Below are positions 29,409 to 36,790 of a stretch of DNA of 64,000 bases, in pieces (the first letter of the stretch is position 1; each line of letters starts with the position of its first letter). Below the pieces are notes generated by a model. It saw nothing but the letters and a program-made list of their open reading frames with translations, was not told the origin of the DNA and did not search any database. A program made the position numbers and the translations under genes. This DNA is from Opitutaceae bacterium (GTDB lineage Bacteria > Verrucomicrobiota > Verrucomicrobiia > Opitutales > Opitutaceae). The stretch lies in NCBI GenBank assembly GCA_030648295.1, contig JAUSID010000148.1:1-64000 (forward strand), written 5' to 3'.

Positions 29409-30890
29409 ATGACCCTCGCGCCGCTCATTCTCATCCCGGTCGCCGCCGGTCTCGCGTGCCTGGTGCTCCGCTCGCACCGGCTCATGGCCGCGGTTGGGGT
29501 CGCGGCGTTCGCGGCCACGCTGGCGCTCGGCATCCGGCTGCTGCCCGACGTCATCGCGCGCGGCGTCGTCACCGAATACGATGAGTTTCTCTCCGCCGAC
29601 GCGTTGAGCACGTGGATGGTGCTGCTGGTTTCCCTCGTTTCCCTCGGCGCCTCGCTGTCGGCCGGCGGCTACTTCCGCCGCGAATTGGCGGCGGGCACCC
29701 TGACCGCCGGCCGCGTCCGCGAATACTACGTCCTGACGCCAATCTTCGCCGCGGGCATGTTCTTCGTGGTCCTGGTGAACAGCCTCGGCCTGATGTGGTT
29801 TGCGGTCGAGGCCACCGCCCTCTCGTCGGTGCTGCTGGTGGCGCTGTACAACCGGCCGACGTCGCTCGAGGCGGCGTGGAAATACATCATCCTCGGCAGC
29901 CTCGGGCTCGCGCTCGCGCTGCTCGGCACGGTGTTTGTTTACGCCGCCGCAGTTGGGCCGCACGCGTCGGAGCAGCTGCCGAGCTTCAACTGGTCGCGCC
30001 TGCTGGAAATGGCGCCGCACCTCGACCACCGGCTGATGCAGCTGGCCTTCGTGCTCGCGCTCGTTGGTTACGGCACCAAGGCGGGTCTGGCGCCGATGCA
30101 CACCTGGCTGCCGGACGCCCACAGCGAAGCGCCGTCACCCACCAGCGCCATGCTCTCCGGCATCTCGCTGAAAATCGCGCTCTATGCGCTGCTGCGCTTT
30201 CACATCCTCGCGACCGCGTGTCTGGGACCGGCGTTCAGCTGCAACCTGCTCCTCGCCCTGGGACTCTTCTCGATGTTTCTCGCCCCGCCCTTCATCCTCG
30301 TGCAGCGCAACCTCAAGCGGATGCTCGCGTATTCAAGCCTCGAGCACGTCGGCCTGATCTGCGCCGGCATCGGCCTCAACACACCGCTCACGATCTTCGG
30401 CGCGCTGCTGCACATGGGCTACCACGCCGCGGCGAAGCCGGTGCTGTTCATCGCCGCCGGCAACATCCACCAGGCATTTCACACCCATGAATTCCGGCTC
30501 ATCGGCCGCGGACTGGTGAAGACGCTGCCGGTCACCGCCGGTCTCCTCGCGCTGGCCGCGGCTGCTGCCGTGGGGCTGCCGCCGTTCGGGTTGTTCTACA
30601 GCGAGCTCACGGTGATTGCGGGCGGGATCGAAGCCCACCGGCCCGTCCTCAGCCTGCTCGTGCTGGCAGCGCTGGTCGCGTCCTTCTGCGGACTCCTCCA
30701 GCAGTTCACGCGCATCCTCCTCGGTGAACCCACCCGCGGCCGGCTGCCGGCACGTGACACCCGGCCATTCGACGGCATGCCCGCCATGGCACTGCTGCTC
30801 GTGGTCCTCGTCGTATTCAGCGTATGGCTGCCCGCCCCGCTGCTAACGCTGCTGCATCAGGCCGCCGCGATTGTCGGAGGAAAACCGTGA
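29409..30890 (+). CDS. hyfF: Ehr complex A: HyfF-like ion-translocating subunit
   Basis: A 493-residue antiporter-like membrane protein related to HyfF and NuoM/N. It carries the Glu of LMWFAVEATALSSVLLVALY, Lys in GYGTKAGLAPMHTWLPDAH, the NLKRMLAYSSLEHVGLI loop and GYHAAAKPVLFIAAGN. A second antiporter-type subunit per complex implies at least two ion channels besides the C/E module. Its stop overlaps the GTG of the large subunit gene. Confidence 0.93.
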   Translation: MTLAPLILIPVAAGLACLVLRSHRLMAAVGVAAFAATLALGIRLLPDVIARGVVTEYDEFLSADALSTWMVLLVSLVSLGASLSAGGYFRRELAAGTLTAGRVREYYVLTPIFAAGMFFVVLVNSLGLMWFAVEATALSSVLLVALYNRPTSLEAAWKYIILGSLGLALALLGTVFVYAAAVGPHASEQLPSFNWSRLLEMAPHLDHRLMQLAFVLALVGYGTKAGLAPMHTWLPDAHSEAPSPTSAMLSGISLKIALYALLRFHILATACLGPAFSCNLLLALGLFSMFLAPPFILVQRNLKRMLAYSSLEHVGLICAGIGLNTPLTIFGALLHMGYHAAAKPVLFIAAGNIHQAFHTHEFRLIGRGLVKTLPVTAGLLALAAAAAVGLPPFGLFYSELTVIAGGIEAHRPVLSLLVLAALVASFCGLLQQFTRILLGEPTRGRLPARDTRPFDGMPAMALLLVVLVVFSVWLPAPLLTLLHQAAAIVGGKP

Positions 30891-32647
30891 CGACTGAATT
30901 CAACATTGTTGCCGGCCTCCAGCGGCCGCTCGCCGAGGTGCGAAAAATGTTTCGCGACCGGATCGGCACCGTGCACGCGCCGCGTCCGAACGAACTCTAC
31001 GTCGACATTCCGCTCGACCTCGCCGCGGGTTTTTGCGCCCACCTCCACCGAAAATGGTCGGCGCGGCTGGTCAGCGTTTTTGCCGATGACGTCCGGGACG
31101 CCATGAACACCGCCTTTCCTTTTCCCGGCGTCGACGGCCTCGCGTCTTTCCCTCCCGGCGGCAGCGGCGCGCCAGCGGTGCCACCGAACGGCGGGACGAC
31201 GGAACGGACCGGCGACGATGCAAAACCCCGGGGCGTGGCTGCCGGCGTGCCTCACCGCGGCGTTTTTCATCTCTATTACGTTTACGCCCTCGATCAGCGG
31301 CACGGGTTCATCATCGCGCGCGCCGCGGTGCCGGCGGACAAGCCGGAGTTTCCGTCGCTCACCGACGCCGTGCACGGCGTGAACTGGCAGGAGCGCGAAA
31401 TCCAGGATCTCTTCGGGCTGAAGCTGCTCGGTCACCCCAATCCGCGCCGCTGCGCGCTCCACGACGACTGGCCCGAGGTTTTCCCGCTGCGCAAGGACTT
31501 CGATCTGCGCACCAAGCTGCCGCCGTTCCAGGGCCCGCGGCACAAATTCCGCGAGGTGGAGGGCGAAGGTGTTTTTCAGGTTCCGGTCGGGCCGGTCCAC
31601 GCCGGCATCATCGAGCCCGGACATTTTCTTTTCAGCGTCGCCGGCGAACCCGTGCTCTACCTGCAGCTGCGGATGTTCTACGTGCACAAGGGCACGGAAA
31701 AACTCTTCGAGAGCCTGCCGGTCGCGCACGGCGTCCGGCTCGCCGAAAGTATTTCAGGCGATTCGAGTTTTGCGCATGCCACCGCGTTTTGCCACGCGGT
31801 CGAACGCGCCGCGGAAATTGAACCGCCGCCTCGCGCCCGCGCGCTGCGCACGCTTTGTCTCGAACTGGAGCGGATCTACAATCACCTCGGCGACATCGGC
31901 GCGATTTGCACCGACGTCGCTTTCGTCACGGCGCACATGCACGCCCTGCGGCTCAAGGAGCGCGTCATGCGCCTCAATGAGCATCTCACCGGCAACCGGC
32001 TCCTCCGCGGCATGGCCTGCCTGGGCGGCGTCCGCTTCGACTTTGATGAGAGCCAGCTCGAACAACTCGCGCAACTGGTCGCCACGCTTCAGCCCGAGTT
32101 CGCGGCGCTGGTCGAACTAATCCGCGATTCGTCCGGCACGCGCGATCGACTCGAAACCACGGGGGTGTTGACGCCCGACGTGGCGCGCGATCTCGGGATT
32201 GTCGGGCTCGCCGGCCGCGCTTCCGGCGTCGACCGCGATCTGCGGCGTGATTTTCCCCACGCGTTCTACGAGCAGCTCCGTTTCGACATTCCTGTACTCA
32301 CGGCGGGTGATGTGCAGAGCCGGCTCGCGTTGCGCCGCGAGGAAATTTTCCAGTCGTTCGCCATCATCAACCAGGTCGCGGCCGGGATGCCCGATGGCCC
32401 GATCCGCACCGCGGTCGGCGACATTCCGCCGGACCGGACTGCTCTCGGCTACGTCGAAGGCTGGCGGGGCGAAATCTTCCACTGGGTCCGCACCGCGCCC
32501 GGCAACCGGCTTGCCCGCTGCAAGGTGAAGGATCCCTCCCTGCAAAACTGGCCGGCGCTCACCGAGGCGATCCTCGGCAACATCGTGCCCGACTTCCCCG
32601 TCGTGAACAAGAGCTTCAACCTCTCCTACTCCGGCACGGACCGTTAG
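30887..32647 (+). CDS. hyfG: Ehr complex A: NuoCD/HyfG-like large subunit without nickel ligands
   Basis: A 586-residue fusion of a NuoC-type N-terminal domain (to about 220, with NWQEREIQDLFGLKLLGHPN) and a NuoD/hydrogenase-large-subunit domain (PVGPVHAGIIEPGHF onward). The GTG start at 30887 overlaps the F-subunit stop. The first nickel motif, CGIC in HycE/HyfG, is SGDS (290-293). The C-terminal CxxC is SYSG (580-583), and the chain ends at GTDR, where HycI would cut a hydrogenase precursor. All four metal ligands are gone, so no NiFe centre can form and no maturation protease is needed. A Gly/Pro-rich insertion lies at about 84-120. The active-site chemistry is unknown. Confidence 0.93.
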   Translation: MTTEFNIVAGLQRPLAEVRKMFRDRIGTVHAPRPNELYVDIPLDLAAGFCAHLHRKWSARLVSVFADDVRDAMNTAFPFPGVDGLASFPPGGSGAPAVPPNGGTTERTGDDAKPRGVAAGVPHRGVFHLYYVYALDQRHGFIIARAAVPADKPEFPSLTDAVHGVNWQEREIQDLFGLKLLGHPNPRRCALHDDWPEVFPLRKDFDLRTKLPPFQGPRHKFREVEGEGVFQVPVGPVHAGIIEPGHFLFSVAGEPVLYLQLRMFYVHKGTEKLFESLPVAHGVRLAESISGDSSFAHATAFCHAVERAAEIEPPPRARALRTLCLELERIYNHLGDIGAICTDVAFVTAHMHALRLKERVMRLNEHLTGNRLLRGMACLGGVRFDFDESQLEQLAQLVATLQPEFAALVELIRDSSGTRDRLETTGVLTPDVARDLGIVGLAGRASGVDRDLRRDFPHAFYEQLRFDIPVLTAGDVQSRLALRREEIFQSFAIINQVAAGMPDGPIRTAVGDIPPDRTALGYVEGWRGEIFHWVRTAPGNRLARCKVKDPSLQNWPALTEAILGNIVPDFPVVNKSFNLSYSGTDR

Positions 32648-32886
32648 GAATTTGCCGGGGAGCGCCACATCGGCACGCCAACAATTCTAAAATCAATCGC
32701 GATGGACACCTCCGTCCCCGGCAAATTCCTTAGCCAGCGCTGCGCGCTGGGAAGACAACCCCACAGGGTCGTTCGCGTTTCGCCGCCACGCGGCGAACCA
32801 AGGAATTTGCGGGAGCGGGCCGTTACCCGCGCGCACTGATCTTCAAATCCCTCCCATCTCCAAACCCTCAACCCGCAAATTCCTCC
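32646..32886. repeat. Two stacked inverted repeats between large and small subunit genes of cluster A
   Basis: Two hairpins share the stem core AGGAATTTGC. The first has perfect 15-bp arms at 32646-32660 and 32716-32730 (AGGAATTTGCCGGGG / CCCCGGCAAATTCCT). The second has perfect 13-bp arms at 32801-32813 and 32872-32884 (AGGAATTTGCGGG / CCCGCAAATTCCT). The first left arm overlaps the TAG stop of the large-subunit gene. The second right arm ends two bases before the TTG start of the small-subunit gene. A TTCGCCGC/GCGGCGAA palindrome lies between them. Confidence 0.75.
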
Positions 32887-33723
32887 TTGTTTAACCTCCT
32901 CCGTGAAAGTCTCCGCGCCGGCATCGTGACGACCAGCTACCCCGCCACGCCGGCGGCGGTGTCACCCCACACGCGGGGCCGGCCGGAAATCGACTGGTCC
33001 GGCTGGCGTGATGTGCGGCCCGCGGCCGCGGTCTGCCCGACCGGCGCGATTTCGCATGTCGACCACGACGGCCGCCGCACGGTGCAATTTGATTTGGGGA
33101 AATGCATTTTTTGCGGGCTGTGCGCCGAGGCCGACACCTCGATTCGCATGACCAATATCTGCGAATGCGCCGCCCGCAGCCGCGGCGATTTGATCACGGA
33201 GGCGGGATACACTTTGAAGCCGGACGGCGCGCACGACCGCATGATTTCACCGCCGTCATCGCGCACGTTGCCGCTCGACGATGTGGCCCGTGAAATTCAG
33301 GCGCGTACTCGCAAACTGCTTGGCCGCTCGCTCCACATCCGCGAAGTCGACGCGGGCTCGTGCAACGGCTGCGAGGTGGAAATCGTGAACCTCAACAGCC
33401 CCGTCTACGATCTCGAGCGGTTCGGCATCCATTTCGTCGCTTCGCCGCGTCATGCCGACATGCTGCTCGTGACCGGGCCCGTGACGCGCAACATGGAGCT
33501 CGCGCTCAAGAAGACCTACGACGCGATGCCCGCGCCACGACTCGTGGTCGCCGTCGGCGCCTGCGGGTGCAGCGGCGGCATCTTCGGCGAAAACTACGCC
33601 ACGCGTGGAGCCGTCGACGCGATTCTGCCGGTGGATGTTTATATTCCCGGCTGCCCGCCGAATCCCCACGCGCTGCTGCACGGAATCCTGCTGGCAATCG
33701 ATCGGCTGCCGGAGAGAACGTGA
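32887..33723 (+). CDS. hyfI: Ehr complex A: fused ferredoxin-NuoB-like small subunit with one ferredoxin cluster lost
   Basis: A 278-residue electron-transfer subunit that fuses a HyfH-type ferredoxin to a HyfI/NuoB-type small subunit. The start is a TTG giving MFNLLRESL, right after an inverted repeat. The NuoB part keeps its proximal [4Fe-4S] ligands Cys159, Cys162, Cys226 and Cys256 (GSCNGCEVEI, GACGCSGG, PGCPPNP). In the ferredoxin part, Cys73, Cys76, Cys79 and Cys50 can hold one cluster. The ligands of the other are replaced by Trp40, Val43, Ala46 and Asp83. Cluster A therefore has a shorter electron wire than cluster B. Confidence 0.9.
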   Translation: MFNLLRESLRAGIVTTSYPATPAAVSPHTRGRPEIDWSGWRDVRPAAAVCPTGAISHVDHDGRRTVQFDLGKCIFCGLCAEADTSIRMTNICECAARSRGDLITEAGYTLKPDGAHDRMISPPSSRTLPLDDVAREIQARTRKLLGRSLHIREVDAGSCNGCEVEIVNLNSPVYDLERFGIHFVASPRHADMLLVTGPVTRNMELALKKTYDAMPAPRLVVAVGACGCSGGIFGENYATRGAVDAILPVDVYIPGCPPNPHALLHGILLAIDRLPERT

Positions 33724-33756
33724 CTCCGTTCGGCGTCGGACGGCAGATGGGCGGGC

Positions 33757-33917
<161 letters not shown>

Positions 33918-33966
33918 GGCCGCGGAAATTCGTTTCGCTGCGGAGCGGCGCGGGCGCTGCTAATAG

Positions 33967-35979
33967 GTGGAGGTGGTTGACTCGGAGAGTTCTGGCCACG
34001 CCCCGAGCGTTACTTCATGGTCTGCGGCCGTGAGTCTTGGACCGCTGCTTTTCAGCGCTGCACTGGGCCAACTCGCCGCCCTCGCCGGCCGGCGCATGCC
34101 ACGATTTTGGCTGGTGTCGACCGTGCTCGGTGCCGTCGCCGCGCTGGCCACGGCCGGAAGCGTCCTGTTTCAGGGCGCGGAGTGGGAGTGGCGGAGCAGC
34201 TTTCTCGTTGGCGGCGAATTCCTGTATCTTCGGCTCGACGGTGTGAGCGCACTTTTCCTGGCGCTGCTCGCCGTCCTCGGCGGCGCGGGCGCGGTCTACG
34301 CCTCGGAGTATTGGCCAGACAAGGCTCATCCACGATCCGCGACGGCGGGGCGCGCGTGGTGGAATGTCATGCTCGCGAGCCTCGCGTTCGTGCTCGTGAC
34401 ATCCAACGGCCTCCATTTCCTGCTCGCGTGGGAAGCATTCACGTTCGCCGGTTATTTTCTCATCACACTGGATCGCCACCGGCGCGAAGTGCGCGCCGCC
34501 GGCTGGCTGTATCTGGCGGCATCACACGCCGGCACCGTGTGCCTGTTCGCGTTTTTCGCGGCCGTGGCGTCGCACAACGGCAGCTGGGAACTCGGGCCAA
34601 TGCGCGAGCACACGGACCTCGCGCCGTTTTTCTGGCTCGCGCTCTTCGGCTTCGGCCTGAAGTCCGGCATGTTCCCGCTGCACATCTGGCTGCCCTCTGC
34701 GCACGCCAGCGCCCCGAGCCACGTGTCCGCGCTTTTTTCCGGCGTCACGATCAAGATCGGCATCTACGGCCTGGTGCGGTTCACCGGCTGGATGCCCGTG
34801 CCCGATATCGCCGGCTGGGTCATCGCGGCTCTGGGCGTGGCGAGCGCCGTGCTCGGCGTCGCGTTTGCGCTCGGCCAGCACGATCTCAAGCGATTGCTCG
34901 CGTATCACAGCGTGGAGAACATCGGCATCATCCTGATCGGGCTCGGCTTCGCGGTCGTCGCCACCGCAACCGATGGCGGCGACTGGGGCCGGCTGGCCCT
35001 CGCGGGCGGGTTGCTCCACATCTGGAATCACGGCTTGTTCAAGGCGCTGCTTTTCCTCGGCGCCGGTTCCGTGCTGCATGCGACGGGCACGCGCGAAATG
35101 AGCCGGCTCGGCGGCTTGTGGCGCGCGATGCCGTGGACGGCCTCGCTCTTCGCGCTCGGCGCCGCCGCGATTTCGGGCCTGCCGCCGCTGAACGGATTCG
35201 TGAGCGAGTGGCTCGTCTATCTTGGGCTTTTCGACGGCGCGATCGCGCGCGGGCCCATCGCCTGGCCTCTCGTGCTCGCGGCGATCCTGCTCGGGGTCAC
35301 CGGTGCGCTTGCCCTGGCGTGCTTCATCAAGGTGTGCGGGGTGGTGTTCCTCGGCGCGCCGCGTTCGCGCGCCGTCACGCATGCCCACGAGAGCGGGCTC
35401 GCGATGCGCGCCCCGATGCTCGTGCTGGCCGCCGGCTGCGTGGCCATCGGGCTCGCCCCCGTGGTCTTCTGGCCGGCGGTCGCGACCGCGGTCGGCGCCT
35501 GGCGGCCCGGCTGGGCGGACGCGGCCACCATCGTGCCGGACTCGCTTTTCGCGTTGAGCTGGGCGCACGGCGTCCTCGCCGCGGTGGGGCTGGCCGCCGC
35601 CACCTGGCTCTGGCAACGGACCCGGCGCGGGCTGCAGCGGGCGGTGACGTGGGATTGCGGATACGAGATGCCCAGCGCGACGATGCAATACACGGCCGGA
35701 TCCTTTGCCGGCATCATCACGGGATGGTTCGCCTGGATCCTGCGACCACAGCGGCACGCGCACTGCCCCGTCGACGTGTTTCCCGCCGCCGCCCACTTCG
35801 AGGAGCACACGCCCGAAACCGTGCTCGAGCATGTCGTCGAGCCCGCCGGGGCCGCGGTCATGCGCCTCGCGACCCTGGTGCGACGACTGCAACACGGGCG
35901 GCTCAACGCTTATCTGCTTTACCTGATCGTGGGTGTCGCGGCGCTCGCGGCGGTCGTGCTGCTCGAGGACCGGCCATGA
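33967..35979 (+). CDS. hyfB: Ehr complex B: HyfB-like proton-pumping subunit (first copy)
   Basis: A 670-residue antiporter-like membrane protein closely resembling the B subunit of cluster A and the second B copy at 36787. It shows LLAWEAFTFAGYFLITLD, FGLKSGMFPLHIWLPSAHAS, QHDLKRLLAYHSVENIGI and NHGLFKALLFLGAGS, then the C-terminal VTWDCGYEMPSATMQYT. The start is uncertain: the GTG at 33967 overlaps a GGAGG stretch, so a codon a little downstream, such as GTG at 34030, may be used. It begins cluster B, just after the heptamer arrays. Confidence 0.92.
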   Translation: MEVVDSESSGHAPSVTSWSAAVSLGPLLFSAALGQLAALAGRRMPRFWLVSTVLGAVAALATAGSVLFQGAEWEWRSSFLVGGEFLYLRLDGVSALFLALLAVLGGAGAVYASEYWPDKAHPRSATAGRAWWNVMLASLAFVLVTSNGLHFLLAWEAFTFAGYFLITLDRHRREVRAAGWLYLAASHAGTVCLFAFFAAVASHNGSWELGPMREHTDLAPFFWLALFGFGLKSGMFPLHIWLPSAHASAPSHVSALFSGVTIKIGIYGLVRFTGWMPVPDIAGWVIAALGVASAVLGVAFALGQHDLKRLLAYHSVENIGIILIGLGFAVVATATDGGDWGRLALAGGLLHIWNHGLFKALLFLGAGSVLHATGTREMSRLGGLWRAMPWTASLFALGAAAISGLPPLNGFVSEWLVYLGLFDGAIARGPIAWPLVLAAILLGVTGALALACFIKVCGVVFLGAPRSRAVTHAHESGLAMRAPMLVLAAGCVAIGLAPVVFWPAVATAVGAWRPGWADAATIVPDSLFALSWAHGVLAAVGLAAATWLWQRTRRGLQRAVTWDCGYEMPSATMQYTAGSFAGIITGWFAWILRPQRHAHCPVDVFPAAAHFEEHTPETVLEHVVEPAGAAVMRLATLVRRLQHGRLNAYLLYLIVGVAALAAVVLLEDRP

Positions 35980-36079
35980 AATGCCGTGGAATTTCCAAAT
36001 CGCAAACGTCCAAACTCCAAATGGCGCCCATTGAGATTTATTTGGAATATGGCGCTTTGGCGCTTGGAATCTTGATCTC

Positions 36080-36790
36080 ATGTATCTGAACCTCGTCCAG
36101 ATTGCCGAATCGTTCGGTGTCTCCGAAAAAGTCATAGCCGACTGGATTCGGAGCGAGGGCTTGCCGCACATTTCCGAGCGCAGCCGGCTCCTGTTCGATC
36201 GCACGCAGGTGGCCAACTGGGCGGCCGCGCGCGGCCTCGCGGCGCAGGTGGGTTTCCTCGCCAACACCAATCCCGCGTTTGCGACCGGATGGCGGCTCGA
36301 ACCGCTGCTCCGCGCTGGCGGCATCAGGCGTAATGTCGCCGCGGCCGACGTGCCCGCGACGCTCACCCGCATCGTCGAAACGCTGCCCGGCACGACGCCT
36401 GCCGTTCGCCGGCTCGTGATCCAGCGGCTGCTCGCACCCGGCGGCGTCACGATTGCGCCGGTCGGCGGCGGCTTCGCGCTGCCCCACCCGAGCGCCCGCG
36501 TCGCGCTCGGCCGCGACTCGGGTACGGTCGCACTGCTCATGCTGCGCGAGCCCCTTCCGATGGCAGAGCCGCCGCCCGACGACACGCCGGTCACACGATT
36601 GCTGTTTTTCATCGCGCCTTCGCCGCGGGCGCACCTCGATTTGCTCGGCCGGCTCAGCCGGGTGCTCGCGCGCGGGCCGGTGCGCGAACTCATCGCCCGC
36701 AATGCGGACGATCAGGAAATCTTCCTCGCGGTCGGCGAAGCCGATGCGTCGAATCCGCTCGGCACGGCGGGCCGGGAGGCCGCGTCATGA
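36080..36790 (+). CDS. Helix-turn-helix/PtsN-like EIIA fusion protein inside the Ehr operon
   Basis: A 236-residue soluble protein. Residues 1-50 look like an excisionase/MerR-type helix-turn-helix (LNLVQIAESFGVSEKVIADW, then a beta-wing). Residues about 90-230 look like a PTS EIIA type-2 domain as in PtsN, with the phosphorylatable His at 136 (GGGFALPHPSARV) and RLLFFIAPSPRAHLDLLGRL. No EIIB or EIIC gene accompanies it, so sugar transport is unlikely. A regulatory role fits, either binding the complex or controlling transcription. Its stop overlaps the ATG of the second B subunit (ATGA), fixing it in the operon. About 100 bases of imperfect inverted sequence separate it from the first B subunit. 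Confidence 0.85.
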   Translation: MYLNLVQIAESFGVSEKVIADWIRSEGLPHISERSRLLFDRTQVANWAAARGLAAQVGFLANTNPAFATGWRLEPLLRAGGIRRNVAAADVPATLTRIVETLPGTTPAVRRLVIQRLLAPGGVTIAPVGGGFALPHPSARVALGRDSGTVALLMLREPLPMAEPPPDDTPVTRLLFFIAPSPRAHLDLLGRLSRVLARGPVRELIARNADDQEIFLAVGEADASNPLGTAGREAAS

